Shown here piece after piece: positions 42,896-50,560 of a stretch of DNA of 64,000 nt (positions are counted from its first letter, which is position 1; the number at the start of each line of letters is the position of its first letter). The notes under the pieces are model-generated. The model saw nothing but the letters and a program-made list of their open reading frames with translations. It searched no databases and had not been told where the DNA came from. The stretch comes from Candidatus Nitrospira kreftii. GTDB taxonomy: Bacteria; Nitrospirota; Nitrospiria; Nitrospirales; Nitrospiraceae. The position numbers were made by a program, and so were the translations under genes. The stretch is from NCBI GenBank assembly GCA_014058405.1, contig CP047423.1, positions 310,001-374,000 on the forward strand. Direction: 5' to 3'.

Positions 42896-43788
42896 GCCAC
42901 GCCACGTCACCTTCCACGCATCGACGGTATGGTGTGGTCCGGGTCTGTCAGGAATGGGACCTGAGTCGGTCCACCTTTTATGCCCAGCCGGGCCGTCGCG
43001 TCTCACCGCCCCGTGAGCCGGCGAAACGGGGCCCGAAGACGGCATACACCGACGAGGTGCTCACCGGGCACATTCGGCAGGTGCTGGCCGCCTCGCCGTT
43101 TCTCGGGGAAGGGCACCGCAAAGTCTGGGCACGGCTGCGGGCGCAAGGCATTCGTACGTCCAAACCGCGTGTCCTCCGGCTCATGCGGCAGGCTCATCTC
43201 TTGGCACCCACTCGGGTGGCCCGCGTCGTGGGACCGCGGGTCCACGACGGGACGATCACGACCGAGCGTCCGAATCAGATGTGGGGCACCGATGCGACCA
43301 GCACGGTGACGCAGCAGGATGGACTGGTCACGGTCTTCGTCGGCATTGATCATTGCACCCTCGAAGGGATCGGCATCCATGCGGCGAGGCGCGCCACTCG
43401 CTTCGAGGCGTTGGAGCCGATTCGTCAGGGCGTGCGTCAGCAGTTCGGCACGTTCGCGGCCGGCCGTGCGACGGGCGTGCAAGTGCGGCATGATCACGGC
43501 AGTCAGTATATGAGTGACGATTTTCAGACGGAACTCCGATTCCTGGGCATCACGTCGAGTCCAGCATTCGTGCGCGCCCCAGAAGGCAATGGCGTCGCCG
43601 AGCGGTTCATTCGCACGCTCAAGGAGCAGCTGTTGTGGGTGCGTACGTTCCAGACCGTCGAGGACCTCCGCCGCGCACTCCACGACTGGCTGCGTCTCTA
43701 TAATGAGCAGTGGCTCGTCGAGCGGCATGGGTTTCGCTCACCGACCCAGGTGCGGCGAGATCTCCTCGCACCATCGGAGGCCGCGTGA
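42892..43788 (+). CDS. IS3-family transposase orfB (DDE)
   Basis: About 298 residues. HTH_21-like start (LTGHIRQVLAASPFLGEGHRKVWARL), then the integrase-type core with Asp in MWGTDATST, Asp in VRHDHGSQYMSDDF, and Glu in GNGVAERFIRTLKEQ. Intact DDE set, so probably functional. It overlaps orfA and may be read by its own start or frameshift. Confidence 0.9.
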   Translation: MSHATSPSTHRRYGVVRVCQEWDLSRSTFYAQPGRRVSPPREPAKRGPKTAYTDEVLTGHIRQVLAASPFLGEGHRKVWARLRAQGIRTSKPRVLRLMRQAHLLAPTRVARVVGPRVHDGTITTERPNQMWGTDATSTVTQQDGLVTVFVGIDHCTLEGIGIHAARRATRFEALEPIRQGVRQQFGTFAAGRATGVQVRHDHGSQYMSDDFQTELRFLGITSSPAFVRAPEGNGVAERFIRTLKEQLLWVRTFQTVEDLRRALHDWLRLYNEQWLVERHGFRSPTQVRRDLLAPSEAA

Positions 43789-43916
43789 CAATGTTGATCG
43801 TTGAGACTTGGCGGCCGCTTGTGCAATGGTCCCCGAAAGATGACGCACACACTTGGCTGAGGAGCGACGATCGCCGAGCGATGCGACCCACAGGTCGGGT
43901 CAAATACAGCTACAAC

Positions 43917-43940
43917 GGTGTCCAAGAAATCGTGGGCGGT
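43917..43940 (-). repeat. Right inverted repeat of the IS
   Basis: GGTGTCCAAGAAATCGTGGG then CGGT, the counterpart of the left end. Confidence 0.65.
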
Positions 43941-44049
43941 ACACTTCAGTGCTGTGGGAGAGAGCATCGTAGCGGATGTTTGCCCAAAATGCATCCAGTG
44001 TCAGAAGGCGAAATCTTGCGGGGAGGGTGAAGCGTGGTACCGTCACGGC

Positions 44050-44211
44050 ATGACGCAGCTCGCCTCCTGGCGTCCTGAGATGGCCGCTCAAGTGGAGCAA
44101 ATCGTGACGAACGTGATCGAACTGGCCGACACCGACACCCTAGATCTACAGCCTTCGCGAGCCGTCGTACAGGAGGTGCTCGATTTCCTCGATGAACGCC
44201 AAGCGGGGTGA
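44050..44211 (+). CDS. Small antitoxin-like protein beside a MazF remnant
   Basis: 53 residues: MTQLASWRPEMAAQVEQIV then LADTDTLDLQPSRAVVQEVLDFLDERQ. An acidic helical protein without a clear DNA-binding part. Its stop overlaps the start of a truncated MazF/PemK gene, the layout of an antitoxin. The open frame extends back to 43918 into the IS end, but that part is not believed. Confidence 0.5.
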   Translation: MTQLASWRPEMAAQVEQIVTNVIELADTDTLDLQPSRAVVQEVLDFLDERQAG

Positions 44212-44329
44212 CATCTGGCTGGCCGATCTTGGGTTGGCTGCCAAGACCCGCCCTGTTCCGGCCTTTACTGTTTCCAGGTTTCCACGACTAAATTCGGAAT
44301 CCGTTGAAAGTGGTCGAGGTTATTCGTGA
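44192..44329 (+). pseudogene. Truncated MazF/PemK-like toxin
   Basis: Starts MNAKRGDIWLADLGLAAKTR then PV, the signature N-terminus of MazF/PemK (RGDIW.ADLG.A.K.RP). After about 23 codons the similarity ends and the frame runs into the antisense end of vapC, stopping at codon 46. Only the first beta strands remain, so it is a remnant. Confidence 0.7.
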
Positions 44330-44675
44330 CGACTGTGAGTTGCGCGTCAAGCGCTGTCGCAGCAATGAGCAGATCGGCATCAGGCAGCAGTGCGCCACGT
44401 CGATAGAGTTCTGCGTACAGGGTGGCCGCACGTTCAATAACGCGGTCTGTCAGGGGGAGAATGACACACCCCTGACACAACGTGTCAAAAGCGGCCTCTT
44501 GCGCGTGAGCTTGTTTAGCCTTGAGGCCTCGCAGGATTTCGTAGCGGGTGATGATCGAGAACGAGATTCGACTGTGTTCGGCCAAATAGAGACGTGCCCG
44601 GTGTGTGACCTGTGGATGTTGCTTGAGTAATTCGGAGAGGATATCCGTATCGAGGAGCACGGGAGCCTGAGGCAT
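44265..44675 (-). CDS. VapC-type PIN toxin
   Basis: 136 residues: Asp in LLDTDILSELL, Glu in TRYEILRGL, Asp pair in LPDADLLIAATALD and TNNLDHFQRIP, a complete PIN active site. A metal-dependent ribonuclease, probably cutting tRNA or rRNA. It follows a DUF104-type antitoxin gene; the stop and start meet within one base. Confidence 0.88.
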   Translation of the reverse strand: MPQAPVLLDTDILSELLKQHPQVTHRARLYLAEHSRISFSIITRYEILRGLKAKQAHAQEAAFDTLCQGCVILPLTDRVIERAATLYAELYRRGALLPDADLLIAATALDAQLTVVTNNLDHFQRIPNLVVETWKQ

Positions 44676-44911
44676 CAGGCTGCGGGCTCACGGAAGAACT
44701 GTCGGCGATCCAAAGCAATGGTTTCCACTTCTGCGATCTGGTCGACCGTCAGGCCCTGATAAACCTGTGCCGCTTGCCGCAGAATCTCGTCTGCGCTCAC
44801 CGACGCCGTAGTGTCCACAGTCACTTGAACCTCCGCCTCGTCGGCGAGGGCGAGTGGTTCCAACGGTAGTAGCACGCCATCGTGGTACCGGGCTTTGATA
44901 GTCTGGCGCAT
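44675..44911 (-). CDS. DUF104-type antitoxin
   Basis: 78 residues: MRQTIKARYHDGVLLPLEPLALADEAEVQVTV matches the DUF104 / AF2212-like antitoxin beta-strand start, followed by a helical tail that would wrap the toxin. The pairing with a PIN toxin directly downstream fits the family. ATG at 44911 is used; four codons earlier is an alternative. Confidence 0.8.
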   Translation of the reverse strand: MRQTIKARYHDGVLLPLEPLALADEAEVQVTVDTTASVSADEILRQAAQVYQGLTVDQIAEVETIALDRRQFFREPAA

Positions 44912-45060
44912 GATTGTCACCCTCACGAGAAAGTCACTGAAGCAATCCTACTCTTAAATTCGGGGAAAAGGAAACGGAGAGAGACAGCATGTTTCCATCG
45001 CGCAGATAATTGGGAGCCGTCTAAACAAAGGTGCCCGGCCTCTTAAACCCCGCCTCGCCC

Positions 45061-45792
45061 CTATTTCTCAATCCCTTCATTTAGAGAGGGGTAAACATAC
45101 TTGATCTTCTCTGTGCTCCAATTATCGAAGACCCACACTCGTTCGAACGGACACCTGGGTAAGGCTTCGAGAACATAGCTGTGAAACTCAGACTGCCAAT
45201 CGAAGCTATCGGAAGAAGGCTGGCTTATGTAATAGGCCAAGAGTTCGATTGGGTGATTTTTGGAGTAATTCTTTTTACATTTCTTCTCAATCTGTCCGAA
45301 TATCTCCTCAGTGTGTTCAGTCATTTCCATGACATCAAATGCTGGGCCATCACGGACTCCACGAGTCACTGAAATTTCGCGTACGACTTTCCGTAAGGTA
45401 GGCGGCACCGGGATATACTCCACCGAGGTCCGGCTTTGCTTATGTAACTCATCAACTACTATAGGGACCGACTGGTGACGCTGTGGAAATAGGACATCTT
45501 CGAAAAAACCGACGTAAATGTGGGCGTCACTAAACTTGTCTGCTATCTCAGGATATCTTTTACAATCTGTCTCGAAGGCTTTTCTCAGTTTCTGGCCATC
45601 CTCCATTCCCTTTACAAACGCTGGCGTCACGATTTCCACCAGTTCAAAGGCAACTTTTCCTCTATTCTGAATCTCGCAAAAAATATCTGGGGCGGGCGGC
45701 GATTGACTCCTGATTGAGCCCGATACAACGAGTAGACGTGCGGCCTCCGCAAATAACCGAAATATTATTTGCTCTCGCTCTGTCTTGGTCAT
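45061..45792 (-). CDS. Uncharacterised AT-rich island protein
   Basis: 243 residues, no family recognised. PPAPDIFCEIQNRGKVAFELVEI has a PD...E-x-V-E shape that loosely recalls a PD-(D/E)xK nuclease core, though the usual Lys is missing. The rest is alpha/beta with a Lys-rich helix (EEIFGQIEKKCKKNYSKNHP). Lower GC than its neighbours suggests separate transfer. Confidence 0.5.
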   Translation of the reverse strand: MTKTEREQIIFRLFAEAARLLVVSGSIRSQSPPAPDIFCEIQNRGKVAFELVEIVTPAFVKGMEDGQKLRKAFETDCKRYPEIADKFSDAHIYVGFFEDVLFPQRHQSVPIVVDELHKQSRTSVEYIPVPPTLRKVVREISVTRGVRDGPAFDVMEMTEHTEEIFGQIEKKCKKNYSKNHPIELLAYYISQPSSDSFDWQSEFHSYVLEALPRCPFERVWVFDNWSTEKIKYVYPSLNEGIEK

Positions 45793-45935
45793 CTCATAGA
45801 CAGCCAGGACTTACCTTTTGTCTTATTGGCAGAAGTTATCTGAACTCAGCAGCCATACGCACTGGTCTTGGGCTCGGCTGGTAATTACAGATAGAATCGC
45901 TATAGCAAGAGAGGCAAGGAACATCACGTCGAGCC

Positions 45936-46592
45936 CTAATTAGGCAGTTCGTCCAGCTCCAATACCTCCATCCAGGTTAAAAGTCTTCTTGCGGCCATAC
46001 CCCTTATAAGAACCGCATTCCGTACGACTTCAATCTCCGCTGGGATAGCGTTGAACATCATTCGAGCAATGACGACATCAGCTGCAATTACATCTGGGTT
46101 TTGATCAGTTGTCGAGTTTTCCAACACAGAGAGCCTTTTTGGTAACAACTCTGCTACCGGAACCACTGGAGTCCGAAAATACTCAATGTTCCAAAATTCC
46201 AACTCTTTAGTTGAGTGACCAGATAACAACTCGTCGATCTTCTCATTCTGATTGTCCAGCCACTCCTTGGGATTCTCCTTCATCAAGTTGCGCTTAGCTT
46301 CAATTGATCGCAGTGTCCCGCGATATACCACATTCCCAACTTCTCCCAGATAGCAACGATGGAAAGGGATGAGCGGAGTCCATTTGTCGCAGGTGCTGAT
46401 GTTGGGGGTGAGACTAACCTGGAATAGACGGTCAGTACCTGGGTCATAAACATACCCCAGTTGCTGAGAAAAGAACGAGATATAGACAGAGTAGGCGTAG
46501 AGAACCACGATAGTGGTTGCAATCCAGAGCGTCCATTTCCGTTTCTTTGTAGCCACCAACATCATTGGGAAGCTAATTCCCACACAATACAA
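45936..46592 (-). CDS. Uncharacterised membrane-anchored island protein
   Basis: 218 residues. One N-terminal hydrophobic helix (WTLWIATTIVVLYAYSVYIS), then a mainly helical soluble part with YRGTLRSIEAKRNLMKENPKEWL. Two Cys (STCDKW, HRCYLG) could form a disulfide outside the membrane. No family recognised. Base composition is AT-richer than the core genes. Confidence 0.45.
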   Translation of the reverse strand: MYCVGISFPMMLVATKKRKWTLWIATTIVVLYAYSVYISFFSQQLGYVYDPGTDRLFQVSLTPNISTCDKWTPLIPFHRCYLGEVGNVVYRGTLRSIEAKRNLMKENPKEWLDNQNEKIDELLSGHSTKELEFWNIEYFRTPVVPVAELLPKRLSVLENSTTDQNPDVIAADVVIARMMFNAIPAEIEVVRNAVLIRGMAARRLLTWMEVLELDELPN

Positions 46593-46732
46593 AGCAGCAC
46601 GCTGATTGCTCTAAATACTGCGAAGGCTAGGCTGTAAGTGATAAGGTGTCAACACCTACGAGAGTGTCTTCAGGCTTTAGGCATATGCGATTCCAACCCC
46701 ATCGAAACCCCCCGAATTTCGCAACAATTAGT

Positions 46733-46778
46733 GGCAAAGTTGCAGTCAAATTTAAATACGAGTTTGATTCACGTTTCC
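46733..46778. repeat. Decayed att-like copy
   Basis: GGCAAAGTTGCAGTCAAATT and what follows match the 48k att side at about 34 of 42 positions; most differences are C to T or G to A. The minus-strand reading frame across it gives SNSYLNLTAT then P, against SNPCLNLTAT then SP at 48k. This looks like an old, mutated attachment copy from a related element. Confidence 0.6.
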
Positions 46779-46857
46779 TTAGCGCCGTCGGAATGAAAAT
46801 GAAGTAGGCGACATTACTCTCCCTACCTCGAGTCAGTAACCTTCGATGCGCTTTCAA

Positions 46858-47091
46858 ATATACCTACTTATACTGTGGCTTCTTTTGTGCCAGAAACGAT
46901 CGGGGAGCACCAGAAGCAGTGAACCCAGTAGAATAAATAGAACGCTCCGAACTCCGCGCAATCGCTGAGATAAGTGGGGAAACCGTTGCAACAGCGGGCA
47001 CATTCGAAAACCTATCTTTTTACATTCACACGGAACGATCCGTTCGAGAAGGCTCGGTCAATCGCCCGGCTGGCCGAGAACATTGCCATCC
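46858..47091. other. Intergenic stretch after the decayed att copy
   Basis: About 230 bp before the end of the chlorite dismutase gene. No gene or clear regulatory site seen. Confidence 0.35.
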
Positions 47092-47886
47092 TTACCGCGA
47101 AAAGACCTCCAGGATTTCATCCAGCGAATGGATGGTGCCCAGCAGCGTCGGGCTTCCGAACTGCTTGTTGTGGCGGTTCTCATTGACTCGCTCCAGCCCG
47201 ATAACCAGGTTGTTGAAATCGTCCAACTTGGCGGTCTCGAAATACGTGATGAAGTCGAGGTCGTCTAGCCCGCTCGAGTGATAGAGCTTGCGCTTGACCG
47301 TCTTAAGGTAGGTCACCGTAGCGTCCGCGTGCTCTTTCATCATCGTGTTCCGTCCGTCCTGTGCCGTGATCCACCATTCCGCGTCCTTTCGGATGGGTAC
47401 GACGATCACATAGGACTTAGGACCGGGATCAGGGAGGGTCTTCATCGCCTCTTTCAGGTCGTCGGGAAAGGCCGGTACATAATTGGCCATTTTGGTAATG
47501 CCGTTAAATGTATTGGTGTTGTGCAGATACTTACCGAACGTTGTCCCCATCAGGTCCACGAGGAAGTTCTGGTTGTTCAGCATTTCCATAGAATGAACGC
47601 GGACGAAGAAGTCTGCTTTCTCGGAAAGCCCACGAAGGAGATAGGTATCGGTCGTGACGGTGTCGGCATGCTTCTGGAAGATGGCCTTCACTTCCGCTGC
47701 GGCCGACCCTCTCGTCGCCTTGTCCAGCTTCCACCAGTCTCCATCTACCTTGAACACTGCGAAACTCCCATAGACGCCAGGATCTTTGAGCAGCTTCTCT
47801 CGATCTGCTGCAGCCTGAGCTGTACCCGCCCAAGACCAAGCCAGCAGCCCGACCATGACAACTGTGAGAATACTCCTACTCCGCAT
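47092..47886 (-). CDS. cld: Periplasmic chlorite dismutase
   Basis: About 264 residues. Signal peptide ending GTAQA, then ADREKLLKDPGVYGSFAVF. The haem region has SYVIVVPIRKDAEWW (the distal-side stretch) and the block TVKRKLYHSSGLDDLDFITYFE with the proximal His candidate; from memory this is about two-thirds identical to the Nitrospira defluvii enzyme, which splits chlorite to chloride and O2. Pentameric, periplasmic. It lies inside the island. GGGAGG lies 6 nt before the ATG at 47886; an earlier ATG is possible. Confidence 0.93.
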   Translation of the reverse strand: MRSRSILTVVMVGLLAWSWAGTAQAAADREKLLKDPGVYGSFAVFKVDGDWWKLDKATRGSAAAEVKAIFQKHADTVTTDTYLLRGLSEKADFFVRVHSMEMLNNQNFLVDLMGTTFGKYLHNTNTFNGITKMANYVPAFPDDLKEAMKTLPDPGPKSYVIVVPIRKDAEWWITAQDGRNTMMKEHADATVTYLKTVKRKLYHSSGLDDLDFITYFETAKLDDFNNLVIGLERVNENRHNKQFGSPTLLGTIHSLDEILEVFSR

Positions 47887-47910
47887 TGGTGCCTCCCTTT
47901 TGCCGCACAT

Positions 47911-48133
47911 GGACCATCGCTCTATAAGCTATCGTCGACCAGTGTTCGATTTTATTACAGGGTAAGGTCGTGATCGGGCTTTCCAGGTCCGGAATCGACC
48001 TCGGAAAAAACCTAGGTGCATCTGGAACTTAGTATCTCCATGAAGTCTCTTGTGACAGCATAACTCACAAGGCCACTACCTTCACGAGGGTTTATTTAGG
48101 TGCTGAAAAGTAATATACTTTCACCTGCATGTT
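47911..48133. other. Leader region of cld and end of second integrase
   Basis: About 220 bp. It should hold the cld promoter on the minus strand. No clear -10/-35 pair or operator was found. Confidence 0.35.
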
Positions 48134-49358
48134 TTAGTCGTACCCGTTTCTGACTTGAAGAAAATCATCGAAACTCGCTAAAATAAAAGGCGAAGTCGCA
48201 GTCAAATTCAAACACGGGTTCGAATCCCGTTGGGACCACCACACTTTCTCTTCATTCTTCCGTGAGTTAGCAACTTTCCTCTCTCCGGTCACCTCTTCCA
48301 AAACAGTTCCATAGGACAATCCATAGGACACAAGGGCTTGGTGAAGCAGAGAAACAGCAGCCCGTAGCTGCTGATTCCAGCCGTATCCACCGTGAGAATA
48401 GGCAGCGGTCATAGCGTCGCCGCCGAGCTGATCATTCATAACTCCGCGCAATCGATGACCCAATAGTGCCGCGCACACTTCGAACGGAACGCCCAGATTC
48501 TGAAGCCACGTCGCAAAGGTATGGCGGAGGTCATGGAAGTGGAGGTCGACCCCCTTGGCGTCCGTCGCCACACGCCTCCAGAAGATGCTAAACGCGGCCG
48601 GAGTGAGGGGAATTTCACGGGGTGTCTGTTTCAATCGGCTGCGGGCGGGAGAATCAACCACCGCCGTCATCCCGCTTCCGCATCCAGGTCCGATCGATTT
48701 CTAGAATCTTGGCTTCCCTGAGCCCTGTGTGAAGAGCAACCGTGGCGATCCGCCAGAACTCCGCCGGGTCGTATTCATGCGCGCCGATCTTTTTCAGCCG
48801 CCGCTCAACCGCCTTAGATTCGATCGCCTTCAGCTCTTCCACGGTGGCTACCCGTTGCCGATGTTCCACGTCCGGTAGCTCAACCCGTTTCAACCGGTTC
48901 TTGTCCAGCTTGTCGAAGTCGACGGCCAGGTTGAGGATCCGCATGAGAACGTTCCATTCGCGCCGAAGTGTCCAGGGGGCGGCCTTGTCTGCGAGCCGAG
49001 ACGTGATATAGTCCAAGCCATCTTCAGCCATCAGAGAATCGAGTCGACGGTCACCGAAGCGGGGCAATAGGTGAGTCTCGATTACGGATGCAGGCCGGGC
49101 AAGGTCGAACCGCTTTTTGACGTGCATGGTTTGCCAGTAGAGGGGAAGGAACTCTTTGAACGTGATCGATACAGGCCGCTGGGCGTCTGCTCTCGCACCT
49201 TCTTGGATCTTGGCGATCATCGCGATCGCGGCCGCATCGGCTTGCTCCTTGGTCAGGTTGTATCCGAGCAGCGGCCGATAGCGTACACCCTTCCACCGGA
49301 AATACAGATCGAAGGCTACGCCATGCTGAGTGGGACGTGTGTGGATCGTATAGGGCAT
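48134..49358 (-). pseudogene. Second tyrosine recombinase, frameshifted
   Basis: Two reading frames together cover a whole integrase. The 5' frame (49358 to ~48660) ends HTGLREAKILEIDRTWMRKRDD; the 3' frame resumes LKQTPREIPLTPAAFSIFW with HDLRHTFATWL, GHR and TAAYSHGG. Catalytic Arg, HxxR and Tyr are present but split, with the break at about 48640-48670 and an intermediate WLILPP in the third frame. The C-terminus reads into the tRNA-derived att as WWSQRDSNPCLNLTAT. Probably inactive. Confidence 0.82.
48210..48242 (+). repeat. attR: exact copy of the tRNA-Glu 3' end
   Basis: 33 bp identical to 39319-39351, including TTCGAATCCCGTTGGGACCA. It marks the right border of the island and is also the left border for the second integrase module. 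Confidence 0.92.
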
Positions 49359-49636
49359 TATCGATACCGTGCGCTGCGATGGTAAATCGGCGGGGACGAA
49401 ATGTCCACGATGCCCAGAGAGCGTTCCGGTCCGTTTGTCGCTGCGATCGCCTGCGGAGTCGACGCCTTCACCTCCACCACGCGCCCCTGCTTCAACCAGG
49501 CTTCCAGTTCGTCCTGATCGAACAGCATCACTCGAGAGCCTGGCCGGCGGTAGCGAGGGATGTCTTTCCTCTGGTAGAGAGAAGATTTCGACATTCGGAG
49601 GAACTGCGCAGCCTCTTGGAGATTCAGCGGTCTCAT
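49358..49636 (-). CDS. Excisionase-like HTH protein
   Basis: 92 residues with MerR-like HTH: MRPLNLQEAAQFLRMSKSSL then PRYRRPGSRVMLFDQDELEAWLKQ. This is the usual excisionase/AlpA form. It ends at the start of the second integrase on the same strand, so they form one module. It survives although the integrase is broken. Confidence 0.8.
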   Translation of the reverse strand: MRPLNLQEAAQFLRMSKSSLYQRKDIPRYRRPGSRVMLFDQDELEAWLKQGRVVEVKASTPQAIAATNGPERSLGIVDISSPPIYHRSARYR

Positions 49637-49663
49637 AATCTTAAATGGAGGCGTTTACGTACC

Positions 49664-49891
49664 ATGTTGAACTCTGCTAAAAGCGCGTGCATGGCAAACA
49701 TACGGCCCGAGGTCTCAAAGTTTATGAGTGCCTGCGAGCACCTATTCAGCTTCACCCTTGCGAGTGGTCGGCTTACAGCAGACGAATGTTCTGTTCTGGA
49801 ATATTACGCGGAGGAGCTTCAGAAACAGATGGCTCCCGTCTGTGCTGATCCACAGGCTCATTGCCACGATCAAACATCGTCCTCTTCTTAA
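49664..49891 (+). CDS. Possible small protein of unknown function
   Basis: 75 residues: MLNSAKSACMANIRPEVSKF, then LFSFTLASGRLTADECSVLEYYAEELQKQM. The middle is helical and plausible as a real small protein, but the ribosome binding site is weak and the start may be the internal ATG at 49691. Its job is unknown. Confidence 0.4.
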   Translation: MLNSAKSACMANIRPEVSKFMSACEHLFSFTLASGRLTADECSVLEYYAEELQKQMAPVCADPQAHCHDQTSSSS

Positions 49892-50560
49892 GCATCGTCG
49901 TGAGCCACGAAAAGTTCTCTCACGGCCTCGTTGCTCACCGTATCGACGGATCTCTATCTTCATTGAAGTTGGTTATGAACCACTCTTGTATTACTGTGAG
50001 TGTGGGTGATTCTTCGCCTTTCAGAATTACATGACCCACAGCTTCTACGAGTTCGCATCGATCGTCGACCATCAATCAATCTTGGTGAAATTCCGCTCGT
50101 AGATCCAGCGGAGTTCTCACTCGATCAGCACGGAAGAAGCAGATCGGATGTTTGAAGAGTGCATCAACGGAGACAAGCTTTGGGACCACCACGCCAACCT
50201 CTAGTTGAACTGGCGCCGGTTCGCGACGTATTGTAATTGAAGGCGCCGAATAAACATCTCACGTAAGATTCTTGTTGTTACGATTGTGCAGCGCCGGCTC
50301 ATGTGCAGCGAAGTCCCTCATAGCTAGGGAAATCCGGATACGTTGCTCGTCTTCCATAGAGAATAATGTAGCGAGAGAATGTAGCGTGTAATCGGTGATC
50401 ACGGGAGGTGCTCTCTTGACGCAGAACTTGCTTTGCGTAAGACAGCCACTACTGATAAGCTAAGCATGTAGAAGTTCAGGATGAATCGAGAGGAGCAACG
50501 ACACGAGAAGGGGCGGTGAATGCTCGGCTGGCCGCTCCGTTCGATAGAGTGGGGGGAGCT
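49892..50560. other. Gene-poor border before ftsH
   Basis: About 670 bp with no convincing gene. A short frame ends ADRMFEECINGDKLWDHHANL near 50200 and may be a remnant. A 13-bp att match lies at 50182. The last ~100 bp form the ftsH leader; TTGACG near 50415 has no good -10. Confidence 0.45.
50182..50194 (+). repeat. Partial att-like 13-mer
   Basis: TTGGGACCACCAC matches the last 13 bp of the att repeat. It lies beyond the second integrase and excisionase, where the right end of a second element would be expected, but the match is short. Confidence 0.35.

Larger units (their letters stand above)
42507..43942 (+). mobile_element. IS3-family insertion sequence
   Basis: About 1.44 kb with overlapping orfA/orfB and imperfect inverted ends. 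The left end reads CCGCCCCACGATTTTCTTGG at about 42507; the right end, in reverse complement, reads CCGCCCACGATTTCTTGG at about 43940. Two one-base length differences separate the ends. Target duplication was not identified. It sits beside the DUF4258 toxin start. Confidence 0.75.
39319..48242. mobile_element. Genomic island at tRNA-Glu, carries chlorite dismutase
   Basis: About 8.9 kb bounded by exact 33-bp direct repeats. Contents: recombinase, zinc-ribbon and HTH proteins, IS3 element, toxin-antitoxin modules, two AT-richer unknown genes, chlorite dismutase. The right border also overlaps a broken second integrase. The island is a mosaic rather than one simple element. Confidence 0.8.

Noticed and set aside
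49728..50009. 93-codon plus-strand frame near 49.7-50.0 kb
   Set aside because: No family text and poor start context; the overlapping frame from 49664 is more plausible.
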